Below, one piece after another: positions 32,670-43,361 of a stretch of DNA of 64,000 nucleotides. Both the position numbers and the translations under genes were made by a program. Origin of the DNA: Tolypocladium sp. Sup5 PDA-1 (taxonomy: Eukaryota; Ascomycota; Sordariomycetes; Hypocreales; Ophiocordycipitaceae). The stretch's first letter is position 1; the number at the start of each line of letters is the position of its first letter. The DNA lies in NCBI GenBank assembly GCA_000750105.3, contig JPHH03000006.1, positions 186,001 to 250,000 of the forward strand. Reading direction: 5' to 3'. The notes beneath the pieces are model-generated. The model had not been told where the DNA came from. It was given only the letters and a program-made list of their open reading frames with translations, and searched no databases.

Positions 32670-35473
32670 TCATGCAGCCACCACTTGTTGGTGCTCCTCT
32701 GCCTCTGACTGAATCTCCTCTGCCTCCGAATGTTGCTCCTCTGCCTCCGACTGATGCTCATCTGCCTCCGAATGTTGCTCCCCTGCCTCCGAATGTTGCT
32801 CCCCTGCCTCCGACTGGTGCTCCCCCACCTCATGTTCGACCAGCACCTCACTCTCCCCAGACTGCTCCGTATACGCCGGCGCATCCAGCGTCTCCCCCTT
32901 CTCTGTCCAAACCGATGCCAGCTCTTGCTCAATGTCATCACGCCTCTTTTTCCACTCGTCCACCTGAGCTAGACGCTCGCGGAGCTCTTGCAGCTCCTTC
33001 TCCACCTGCATCTTCTCCCGCTCAGTCCCGATGCGCTCAAACTCCCACGCGTCACCTTGCTCGCCCATGCCAAGCATGAGGTTGAAGGTGTGGTACTTTT
33101 TCAGCGAGGCTCGCGTCGATATCGTAATCAGAGCTGTTGAGGAAGAGGAAAAGACGACTTGTTAGCAATGCCGACGCTGCCATCTGCTGTCCCGGGGTGT
33201 ACTTACTGATGCCCTTCTCCTTGCATGTCTCGTACAGCAGTCCCTCGACATCACTCGATACGGCGCTCGTGCCCTCGTCGATGATGGCATACTGCGGCTC
33301 GTGGTATAGCAGTCTGGCGAAGCCCATCCTCTGCTTCTCGCCGCCGCTGAGCACATCCTTCCACTCTTTCCGCGTGTCCCATCCGCCCTCCCGGTCGGGC
33401 AGGTAGCCGAGCTTTGCCTCATCGAGGACCCTCTTAAGGTCATCCTCCGACTTGCGCTTCTGTCTCATGTCCACGTGGCCGTCCGGATAGATGACCTGAT
33501 CGCGCAGCGTGCCAGGGCTGAGATACGGTCTTTGTGGCAGGAACATGATGCCGTCTTGTCCCATATTCTTCGGGCGGCTGACCAGGCCTCGGTACACGGG
33601 CCAGAGACCCGCGAGAATCCGAGCTATGGCGCTCTTGCCAACGCCGTTAGGACCGGATATCTACAGAAAGCATGTGTTAGCGGAAGACGTCCATGACACT
33701 CCATATCCTGCACACGACCTACCAACAGGTGCTCGCCGCTTCGAACAATCATGGACAGCGACTCCAGCAGCTCGTCTCCACCCTGCGGCCACAAACCCGG
33801 CGCCACCACTGGTACGTGTTCGAAACGAACGCCGTCAAAGCCCTTCTGAATCGTCCCTTGGACGTCGGAGAGCGAGTAGAGTTCATTCTGGCCTCCTCGC
33901 AGGTAGTATGCATCGGCGTGGACCCGGTGCAGGGTCGAAATCAGCGTGTACACTCTGCTGGTGTATCCCGCCAGCTCAGCCAAGTCCTTGATCGAGTACA
34001 TCATGCGGCCGCCGGCATCCGCCAGCGAGAGCATGAGCCGCTTGTTCGTGATGAAGTCCTTCATTCGGTTCCGTTCCCGGCCGCCCTTCTCTGCGCTCTC
34101 TAGCATCTCAGCCGCCCCGCCGATTCCGCCCCAGGCTGGCAAGAAGACGGGCAGAGACGCGAGCAGGTAGCCGTATGCGCTCCAGCTGTACTTGAGAATA
34201 AAGTCTTCCAGGATGTTGTACCGAATCTTGAGCATGTAAATCCCTTCCATCCAGCTCTTCAGTGACTTGTACTCCTTGTTCAGGAACGTCTTCTCCATCT
34301 CTGCGCCGCCATAAAAGGCCACTTCCTCTGCATTGGCTATTAACCGCGCGTGAAGGCTCCTGAAGTCGCCCTCCTTCCGACCTTCGACAGCCTTGAGTTT
34401 CCCAAAAGGAGGCGACAGTCGGCGCAGAATGCTCGCGGTGAGGAAGTAGTTGCTCATCAGCCCCGACAGAGCCAGGGGGCCGAGAGACCGGTATAACTGG
34501 AAGCTGAAGACGCATAGATCCACAAAGGGCTTGCCCAGCGACGAGTACAGATTAGCCGCGGCGGCGCAGAAGAGTGTCAGGTCTTGGGTGATGAACTGGT
34601 CCGCTCCTTGACCGACTCCGCCGTCCAGGTTGGGCAGCTTGTAGTAATTCAGGTTGTCGTTCAGATACAAGTCGTGGATATATCTCGTCAGCCGTGTACG
34701 GAAGGCGATGGACACCTTGGATTCGAGGTACTTGATCATGGCATTGGTGTAGGATGCGAAGCCACCGAGACCACACCACTGGCGGTATTGTGATTAGCGC
34801 AAGGATGATTTGGGTAAAAGGGGGGCGGCAACATCGAACATACCTTGAGAATCCCCCATAGGAAAGACTTGCCGTTGCCAGCGACCAGGTCTCGGACGAG
34901 CTCACCGTCCAGTCGCGCAACCACCAAAGACAGGTACGTCCTCAGCATCAGGAAGATGCCGTGGCTGAGTAGCAGTCCGGCCTCCTTGCTCGACCATCGA
35001 GGAATCATGATGCTCATGAGGCTGAGGAACTGGTGCAGGAAGGCCAGGTTCAAGCCCGGCTTCGTCTGCGCCGAGGGCACGGTGCCATCGCCCAGGCCGG
35101 ACACGCGCGGCGGGTTCAGGAACAGGCGACGGTGGGCCTCGAAGGTGAGGGGCTTGGTGGTGTTGATGGTGACCTTGGAGGTGCCTTGCTTGTAGGGGAC
35201 GTATATGGTTCGCGAGCCGTCCTTGTTGTGCAGCCACGAGTTGGTGCGGACAAGCTTGCGGCCCTGCTCGCGCTCATGGTGCTGCCTCTTCCACCGCCGT
35301 CGCGTGCCCTCGAAGCCCAGGACGATGGACGCGGTGAGGGCGAGAGTCGCAAGGATGCGGGTCGCGCGCGAGGTGTTGCGCAACCTACTCCGAGCGCGTG
35401 AGGTCCATTTCTCGATGAAGGCCGCCAGCGCGTCTTCGGCTGCTGTGCGTCGCAGGTTGGATTGCGCAGCCAT
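32670..35473 (-). CDS. Peroxisomal ABC half-transporter, ABCD/Pxa2-like
   Basis: Half-transporter that pairs with a partner to import long-chain acyl-CoA into peroxisomes for beta-oxidation. Exons 34844-35473, 33723-34778, 33207-33660 and 32670-33133 give 867 aa. The membrane domain spans about residues 40-480 and has the ABCD EAA-like motif NAEEVAFYGGAEME (about 359-372). The ATPase domain has Walker A GPNGVGKS (565-572), signature LSGGEKQR (from 666) and Walker B AIIDEGTSAVSSDVE, followed by GITLITISTRASLKKYH. After the ATPase come a coiled-coil-like segment and an unusual acidic tail of six 7-residue repeats (GEHQSEA type). The tail is not part of the usual family architecture. Confidence 0.93.
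32700..32825 (-). repeat. 21-bp minisatellite encoding heptad repeats
   Basis: Six tandem, slightly diverged 21-bp units in the last exon of the ABCD transporter. They encode GEHQSEA, GEQHSEA, GEQHSEA, DEHQSEA, EEQHSEA and EEIQSEA. The frame is kept because the unit is seven codons. Confidence 0.92.
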
Positions 35474-35958
35474 GATGACGTCGACACGAGCTTCCGGGAC
35501 CTAGGGCCCTAATCAGAAGGCGTAGAAAGTGACCATGGGCAAGGCCAGCGGCGTCTCGTCGAGGGGGGTTGTCGACGGTGTCTGCGGCGCTGAAGAGACA
35601 AGCGGCCGTCGTGCGTGTCGGTGGTGGTGAAGGGATGGAAGTGGCGGCGCATGCATCGGGCTTCTAGACGTCGCGGGATGGCATGTGAAGTTCCGAGGCT
35701 GTCAGCGCCCGTACCGCACCCGCACCCGCACCCGCAGCTTATATCTCGACAGGCCCCACGCTGCCATCAGGTTCGCTCAGCAGCATGGGCCGTCCTCGGA
35801 ACCGCCACGGGCTTTCGAATGAGCGCGTGCATCTTGGATGAATTCCATGGCGGATGGATTCAACTTGCAGGTATAAACACAAGCACCGAGTCGCGTGCGC
35901 TCGTTCCTGCTCCCTCTTCGATTTCCATGGCCCCTCGAGCAGGACCACGCACTCTGTA

Positions 35959-35970
35959 CTCCGTACGGAG
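35959..35970. repeat. Perfect 12-bp palindrome CTCCGTACGGAG
   Basis: Both half-sites of the dispersed intergenic motif meet head to head here. Further half-sites flank it (tgta before, cactccgta after). Confidence 0.75.
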
Positions 35971-37603
35971 CACTCCGTAATCATCCAGCGTCCACTGGTT
36001 CGACATCCACACTCCGCATTCACATGACAGAACGTGGCATGCGTCCACTGAATGGCAATGGAGAAACTGGAACGCCCATTGACGCAAGCCAGCTGCCCAA
36101 CCGCCCAACGTGTCCCACGACGTCAGAGATTGGCCTCGGCGTCCACAAAGCGAAAGGACCCGAGTACCTACGGAGTAGCTGTTGGGGGGGGGGGACCTGA
36201 ACTGTCATGGAAGTTTGACAGGGAGCACAGAGAACCAACGTCTCCGTTCGTTTATGGCAGGCTGCACACGCGGCTTCCATTCTGTCATGTACTTTCCCTA
36301 CATGCATGCTGGACAGGTGGACCCTCCAGGCAGGTAGGTCCTTAAACATGAGGAAGGGAAGCCAGCCTCAGTATGTACATGTATACCTAGACTCGCTCCT
36401 CCCCGTTCATTTTGAGCTGAGCACACACGTTCGGCCTGCTGGGACACGACATGCAATGGGAACCAGCTTCACCAAGTGCCGCTGCGCCTGCATGAATTAT
36501 GTGCCGTGTATGTCAGGGAATGGTAGCAATGGCAGCGACTGTGATACGCTTATTTCGGGCATGTAGGTCTATGGCGATAATTGTTTGACTTCACGCTGGA
36601 GCGGTTCGGACCTCACAAATCACCCTTCCGGCGGTCAGATGCACGTTTGTTTGATGCCCAGTCTTACACGACGATAGAGTGCCGGATCAGCGCCTATGTG
36701 TGTGTGCGTGAAATTCCCTCGACACCCAACCCGAGATCCTAGATCCAAGTTACGTGGGAATAAATGGCATTCGCCAACAGGAGGGCCATGTTCATTTCCG
36801 CCCGGCCCCGTGAGAGGCTGCAACGTGCCAACAAAATGCGAAACAAAGCGGCACTCACGCCTCTCCATTTTCCAATGAGCACTCTGCACGGATTAGCACT
36901 CTGTAGCACCCCGTAGCACTCCGTAGCACAAGCAGCCTTGATCCGGACCCTACGACATGGCATGCAGCACGGGGAGGCGACGACGGGCTTGAATACGAGA
37001 GCAGCGGCGCCGACTGTCCACGGCCGTGAAGCTGGGGTAAGCTACCCCCCGCTGCACTGGACACAGCCAATACGCATGGAGCACAGGCGCTCCCGTTGGA
37101 CGACTAGAAGCAGGCACAGCGACAATGGCTAGGGTCGTCGAGTGAACCTGGAGTGGCCCGAGATGCATGTTGGGGCACATGGAAGCTGGGCGCCAACACG
37201 GCCAATCATGGCGCCAGGACGCAAGATGGGCTGGCTGTGGCACCGGGGGAGGCAACGCAGCCGTCTCATTTGACTTGGAGGTTGCATGCAGACTGGAGAC
37301 GCCGTCCCATCGAGCGAGCAGGAATCTCGACCCGGCTGCACCCATGATTTGTTTCGCCACTGCCCTGTACACGGGGGAGGAAGCAGGCGACATTGCGATG
37401 GCGACGAGATGTCAGATGGAGCGGTGCTGCTACCCCAGAGCAATCACGCGTGGTGCGAGTCTGTGTGCGTGCTGGCGTGAGGTGATGATCCAATGGGCCT
37501 TGTGCCATTGAGGGCAAATAATGCCCAACAATAGCCAAAGTCAGTGCGCCGAAGAAGCGCCAGAAGAAACCCCGGAGGCCGAGTATGTATAGCAGTACAT
37601 ACA

Positions 37604-37622
37604 TAGGTAGGTAGGTAGGTAG
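37604..37622. repeat. (TAGG)n tetranucleotide run
   Basis: Nearly five units of TAGG in an intergenic stretch. Confidence 0.85.
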
Positions 37623-37719
37623 CCAAGGTTGTTAGCGAGCGGCCCGTTGTGCAGAGCGCCGCAGAACAACGATGTTGGATGGCGCCTCTCCAAGACGGAC
37701 CCGAATCGGAGCGGTCGCT

Positions 37720-37756
37720 GGGAAGGCAAGGGAAGGGAAGGGAAGGGAAGGGGAAG
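37720..37756. repeat. GGGAA pentanucleotide run
   Basis: Imperfect tandem GGGAA units on the plus strand, intergenic. Confidence 0.8.
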
Positions 37757-38423
37757 CCCACGCCTTTCTTTCGAGAATCATGTTAAGATGAGCGCTTGTT
37801 TGGCGGGTGCGCATCTGAGGAGGTCAACAACTCCACCCACACCTCTGCCCCCTCCCACCCCCCAGCCAGCCAGACAAGGCCAGCCCGTCCCTGCACCGCT
37901 GAGGTTCTACCAGCCTAGCACGCCGCTCGACCGCTGTGCCTGTGCCAGCAGCCCAGCACATCCCCGACCAGGCTCTCCCGGGCCATCACGTTTAACGGAA
38001 ATCATCTCGCTTGCGCTGCCAGGCTCCTCAGCCGCCGATACGCCGTCCCCGTGTGCCATCTCGACCGCCGCCGTTTCTCCTCCTGCTCACCGCGACCCGA
38101 TCCCTACCCAACTTCGATTTCATCGACGCGAAGGCCGCCCCGGGCTCGTACTTGTCGCCGTTTGCGGCGCTTTGGCTCATGCCCGCAACGCCCCAGCCGC
38201 CTTGCCACTGCCCAACGACCTCACGCTGCCCCGGCACCGAGGCCTGGTCGACTCCCTAATTTCGCGTCGTCGCAGCTCGCCAGCGCCGTTCGTTTGTTTT
38301 TTCTCTCGACGCGAGACACAGGCCGACTCGTGTCAGATCGCCCCTCCGGAGGGCCGACGTTCTCAGCGCCACGGGGCTGGGTATTCAGACCTGGTCCATT
38401 GGGTCGAGCGAGGGTGATTTGAG

Positions 38424-38691
38424 GTGAGTCCTGTCTGGCGCTTCGCCTTGCGCGTTTCCGTGCGCAATTTTGCAGTTAGCTGCCGCCTCGACCTCCAGTC
38501 GCAACGGGCTTCACGTGCTGTGTTCCCTTGGCGAAGCGAGCCTTCGACGCATTTCGAGAGCTGTGCTGCCTCAAGCGAATGCACTGTGTGTCGAGGACCA
38601 GTTCATTGGCCGCTTCCCCTTCAGATCCGCACCTGCACTACCCTCGCCATTTCGTCCTGCGATTGACGCTAACCTGGCACCATCTCTCCAG
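38424..38691 (+). other. Predicted 5'-leader intron of the NIF phosphatase gene
   Basis: GAG|GTGAGT donor at 38424 and CTCTCCAG acceptor ending at 38691, with GCTAAC branch sequence at about 38668. The acceptor lies 5 bases upstream of the start codon. Confidence 0.6.
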
Positions 38692-38696
38692 ACAAC

Positions 38697-40318
38697 ATGT
38701 CCGAGACTGTCGTGTCGCCGAACCCAGTCGCCGAGATTCAGCCTGAGAAAGGCCCGGGGTCTTCCGAAATGAGTGGAAAGGAAACCGAGCAGCTGTCATC
38801 AGAAGATAGAGGCACTTCCAAGGGCGCCCGCGGACTCCTCAAAGTACCGTCAAGATCCTCGTCCCAGCAAAGGAACCAGTCCTCAGCGACCTCTACCGGC
38901 CTTAGTGGAGCCACGGTCACCGACCATCGGAACAGCATCAGCGGGCGGTCCAAGGAGTCCAAGGGTAGTTTTGCCGGCAGGCAACGCAACGGCAGCGCCT
39001 CGAGCAACCGGACTGGCGGCGAAAGCGAACAAGGAAACACGCTCGGCAACTCTGGGCCCAGCTCACCGTCGACCAGCGAACAGAAGAAGAGGAAGAAAAG
39101 AGGCGGGGGCCTGTTGTCGTTCCTCGGATGCTGCGGTGTGCCCGACGCGGCAAACACCGTAGACGAGGGGGACAACGAGAACGTTCACAAGGTGGAAAAA
39201 CTGCCTCAACGACCAGCTACGGCCAAGACGCGGCCGCAGGGGGCCCAAGATCACCAACCCGCCAAGCAGCCCAACGACAAGGAATTGCATCAGACTGTCG
39301 CCGCGCGAGAGAACGAAGATACCCAAGCATCTGGCAGCGGCCAAAACCAAACAACCGCCGCTGAGCACCAGAACGACGAGCCAAAGCAATCTGTTCCTCC
39401 AGCTGTCACAGTCGACCCGCCCAAATCCGAGTCCCATGAGAACGAGCCCCGGGAGAGCGACAAATCAGTCGACGGTGATGAAGACGCTGGCATGCAAGAT
39501 GCCCCCCCGGAGGATTCTCGAGATGCCCCTGTCACTGCCGAAGCCGAAGAGCCTCAACAAAGGAAAATACCTCCCCCTCCGCCAGGCCCAGGCCCTGCTG
39601 TTGTCACACCGCTTCCTCTCACCGACCCAGGCTCAGCGGCCCAAGAGGCGCAGAAGTGGCTGTTGCCGCCCATTGCGCCGGAGCACAGGGGACGGAAATG
39701 TCTAGTCTTGGATTTGGACGAAACTCTCGTTCACAGCTCATTCAAAGTCCGTCTCAATTGCCCACAGCGCCTTGACAAAAGCTAACCCGCATTGCAGATT
39801 CTGCACCAAGCGGACTTCACCATCCCGGTCGAGATTGAGGGCAACTATCATAATGTGTACGTCATAAAACGACCGGGCGTGGATGAGTTCATGAAGAGAG
39901 TTGGTGAACTCTACGAAGTTGTTGTCTTTACGGCGTCTGTCTCTAAGGTGAGCCTGAACCAAATCGCCGCCCCTCTCGTGAGAATAGAATGCTGACTCGA
40001 GACCAGTACGGCGACCCCTTGTTGGATCAGTTGGATATCCACAAGGTCGTTCATCATCGGCTGTTCCGGGAGAGCTGCTACAACCACCAGGGCAACTACG
40101 TCAAGGATCTCTCGCAAGTTGGACGGGACCTCAAGGACACCATCATCATCGACAACTCGCCGACGTCGTACATCTTTCACCCACAGCACGCGGTCCCCAT
40201 TAGCAGCTGGTTCTCGGATGCTCACGACAACGAATTACTAGACCTCATCCCCGTCCTGGAGGACCTGGCCGGCCCCAACGTCGCCGATGTCAGCCTGGTA
40301 CTCGACGTCACTCTTTAA
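38697..40318 (+). CDS. NIF/SCP-type phosphatase, Psr1-like
   Basis: Exons 38697-39746, 39798-39947 and 40007-40318 give 503 aa. Residues 1-320 are disordered, rich in Ser, Gln and Glu. They include GGGLLSFLGCCGVPD (about residue 140), a basic-hydrophobic-CysCys patch that could be palmitoylated, as Psr1 is held at the plasma membrane in yeast. The catalytic FCP1-homology domain begins with LVLDLDETLVHSSFK; DLDET (339-343) carries the nucleophilic Asp. It continues with VYVIKRPGVDEFMKRV, VVFTASVSKYGDPLLD, HRLFRESC and IIIDNSPTSYIFHPQHAVPI. Yeast Psr1 acts in sodium and general stress responses; an Nem1-like role is less likely given the missing Nem1 membrane region. Confidence 0.92.
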
Positions 40319-41420
40319 GATACCAACACCTAGCCTTCTTCTACACCTATGTCACCAATGCGAGAGCACCCCGATTTGCAGTATTGCCATCATAGCGGAA
40401 GGCGTTTGGTTGAGATCTTTCGTTTCCCGATGTACATGTACTACTGCCTAATCTTATATAATCGGTCTCTACGGAGGCAAATCGGTCCTCTCTCTACACC
40501 GGCCAGATGTCCTCGATGGAAATCGCAGGAGGGCCATGGCCAGATAGTCAGTTCTTGCCGGAGATTTCTCGACACAGACAAGACCACCACATCCAAAGGG
40601 GTTCGAAAGCGGAAAAGACGGAACAGGGCACCAAAAACAGAAAGCATGGAACAGCTATTGCGGAGGAAGAGCCGGCCATTCTCCTCCATGGATCAGCGAT
40701 CACGGTCTTGATGGCAGCGTGTCTTTGACAGCGTAAGACGGGTGCAAGTCGTCTCAGGCGAGGGCCGCGCCCTCCATCCTTCGTCAGCCTCATCTGTTTG
40801 GGAGTTGCGAACTGGGGCTGGTGGCTGGCGGCTGGTCATAGAGTCCGCCTAGACAGCTCGGGGGTTTTATTTCTCTGTGGTTCCCTTTGTCTTGTCATTT
40901 GTCTTTTTTGTCTTCTTTCACTTTCTTGAATTGTACATATAAAGCGAGCCTGCCAGCAGACTCGGCAAGGGGCTGGGTTGCGATTCAGATGCTGTTGATG
41001 TAGATGCAACAAAGAGCAGCGGAACAACCGAGGTAGGCAATGCCTCTGCTATACATAGTCTCCCCCCAAATTGTAGAATTCGGCGAGAATGGAAAATCTG
41101 TCAATGTGATGTAACCAAGTGCTATGAACCGAGCATTTATTTATATCGGGCGCCTTGGGTGTTGGGAGCTGGGAAGTGATGTTGATGTTGCTCTGGGCGG
41201 CGGGTTGAGGTGAGCGGCGGAGAATTGTTCAGCCGACTGCGGTCCCATTCTGGTGAATGTGGCCTCAACTCCCTCCAATTCGGGGGTAATTTCGCCAGGT
41301 CGCTGCCCATCATCACCCATCCGTGTCGCAGCATCTTGTCCGCATTCGCCAATCCGATTCAGGAATCCTGCAGCGATTCCTAATCGGTTGTTCTTTGGAA
41401 CTCAATTCGCCTCTCCGAAA
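40319..41420. other. Intergenic region between NIF phosphatase and sec61 beta
   Basis: About 1.1 kb. Holds the phosphatase 3' flank and the short sec61 beta promoter. No supported gene. Confidence 0.5.
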
Positions 41421-42076
41421 ATGGTACGCGCACCCTGTTCCCCTACATGCGAGGCAGCGATGGACAAAGGTCTATGAGAGCCGCGAGGCGCGGCATCACA
41501 CGAGCACGTCTATCGCGACTCTAGAAGCCATTGCATCCCATGGCGGTTGAATTGCCTGATTCCATGCGTTGCAAGCTAACGCGATGCGCTTCTTAGTCTT
41601 CTCCCCGTTCCGATTCCCCCGCCAACTCCGCGGCGGCGGCCAGCGGCGCCAGCGTCGGGCGTCCGTCCTCCCCGACGCCTCCTGGCGGTGCCCGAACGGC
41701 CATCCGACGACGCGCCGCGGCCGACCAGAAGGAGAAGATTGCCAATGCCCGGCCGACGAGCACGAGGGCGGCCGGCGCCGGTGGCTCCAGCAGCACCATG
41801 CTGAGTACGTGTGCCTGAGACTCGACGGGCCCGAGGGCTGCGCCGAGCTCCATGGACACTTGAACGAGAAAGCTGACGCCTTATTAGGGCTCTACACCGA
41901 CGAGTCGCCTGGTCTGAAGGTCGACCCCGTTATTGTTCTGGTTCTGTCTCTTGTCTTCATCTTTAGCGTCGTTGCTCTGCACAGTAAGCTACCCTTGCAC
42001 CAAAGACTGCGCGGAATGGCACTATCTAACAGGCTGTTCAGTTATTGCCAAGATTACCCGACGATTCTCGAGCTAA
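41421..42076 (+). CDS. sbh1: Sec61 beta subunit of the ER translocon (Sbh1)
   Basis: Tail-anchored subunit of the ER protein-conducting channel, 113 aa. The first coding exon is only the ATG at 41421-41423, followed by a 173-bp intron. Later exons are 41597-41804, 41888-41983 and 42042-42076, with phases matching. The N-terminal half is Ser/Ala-rich with the conserved TAIRRRAAADQKEKIANARP. The segment GSSSTMLRLYTDESPGLKVD immediately precedes the single membrane helix VIVLVLSLVFIFSVVALHII. The short tail is AKITRRFSS. The ATG-only exon is supported because the family N-terminus (MSSPRSDSPANSAAA) appears exactly on splicing. Confidence 0.93.
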
Positions 42077-43361
42077 GCGAGTTCACGGGATGGGGTGGGT
42101 GGACGTCGTGGATCGGATACATGCCGCAATCTGGCGCAGGTAGGGAACAGCTGCTTGCGGGAGCGCGTATGAGCTCAGAAGAGTTGTGACAGTGCGGCTG
42201 GCCAAGAAAGTACGCTGAATGTGGCATCTTGTAATACTATACCAAAAATGTGTCCAATTTCGCGAACGAGGCGTTGTGGCTCTGCTTATGCGCCAATCCC
42301 CGAGTGACGGAGCACAGCAAGGAGCCTGTACGACACGAGCGAAGAGCCTACTCTATGGATGTTTCCGCGTGTTTGAGCGCGCGAGAATGTTTCCTAGAAC
42401 GGATAAGGACCCCGATGGGGCTTGACGATGACGACGCCATGCCGCCCGATCCGCAGGCAACGGTCTCCCAGACATGCCGGCAATGGTGCCGCATGGCCAC
42501 CTGGTCGACTACTGAGGCTATACTGATGGAGTTGCTTGCAGCTCCTGCGAATCATCGGAGCGCAATGCGGCCCGAAGCTCTATGTACGTTCCAGCGCGCA
42601 TCACGGCGCACGAGCTCAGCCTCCGTGCAGGGCAGCCGCTAGCCAAGATGAGAAGCGCAGGGCGATCGCACGAATAGGCAGTTTCTGGTGCGTGCTGAGG
42701 AGTGGATATAGGCGCGAGTGGACTACGACTACGAAGTACATACGGAGTACATACTCCGTACCCGTGGATGGTGGGGTCCATTTAGAGTGTCATGATGATG
42801 ACGGATGGGTTCTGGTTCCTGAATTACGTTGCCCCTGTCCGCCGAGGGCCCAGGAGGTTTTACCAAAAGGGAGGCTCGTCTCAAGGCTCCAGGGATGCTT
42901 CACCTTGACGGCTACATACGAGCACAGTAGAGATGGCAATTGCGGCGGCGCGACGCAGCGGTAGCGCGACTCATGGTGACTGACCCGCCCCGTCTGTGTG
43001 TGCGGGGGGCCTAAAACGGACATCCATCCCAGTTTCCCCTAACCTGTGTGTCCAACTTTCTGCGCCGAGTGCGCGCATCACCATCGCTTCTCAACTCTCG
43101 ACTCGATCCGAGTCCTCGCCTGAGCGTCTCTCGTCAGCGTATTCACCTCGGCGCAAGGGCGTGCGTGCATGCGGTCTGAACGCGTATAGCCCTGAGTTGC
43201 CCCCGACCACCTCTTGCACATTCACATGTCTGTTGGGAGACCATCAAGGACGCGCGCAGCTTAGGCGCCGCACCCTCGACCCAAGCGCTCGACGACACGG
43301 CTCTATCTTCTATCTTCTGCTTCTGCTGCAGTAGAGCGGCCGCCTCGCCTGCATCCCAAAC
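42077..43361. other. Intergenic region between sec61 beta and the glucosyltransferase
   Basis: About 1.3 kb. Contains a strong palindromic motif cluster at 42731-42763. No gene with recognisable features. Confidence 0.5.
42731..42763. repeat. Near-perfect 20-bp inverted repeat of the TACGGAGTA family
   Basis: tacggagtac at 42741-42750 is followed directly by atactccgta at 42751-42760. They form a palindrome with only the two central base pairs unmatched. A degenerate copy (acgaagtac) precedes it. Confidence 0.8.

Larger units (their letters stand above)
35474..38696. other. Gene-poor stretch of 3.2 kb with simple repeats
   Basis: No credible CDS. It contains motif clusters at 35957-35980 (with the perfect palindrome CTCCGTACGGAG at 35959-35970), 36160-36178 and 36893-36928. 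It also has an 11-base G run at 36184-36194, a TAGG run at 37604-37622 and a GGGAA-type run at 37720-37756. The right end is the long leader of the NIF phosphatase gene. Confidence 0.55.

Noticed and set aside
32700..32825. Regular spaced repeats resembling a CRISPR array
   Set aside because: Units are directly adjacent 21-mers in frame within a eukaryotic CDS, with no spacers and no cas genes.
31428..35473. Broken gene and ABCD transporter as a functional pair
   Set aside because: Same strand but separated by about 670 bases, with unrelated families and no shared regulatory element.
37629..38417. 262-codon plus-strand ORF upstream of the NIF phosphatase
   Set aside because: Pro/Arg/Ser-rich without domain or splice link, and it lies in repeat-bearing spacer and leader sequence.
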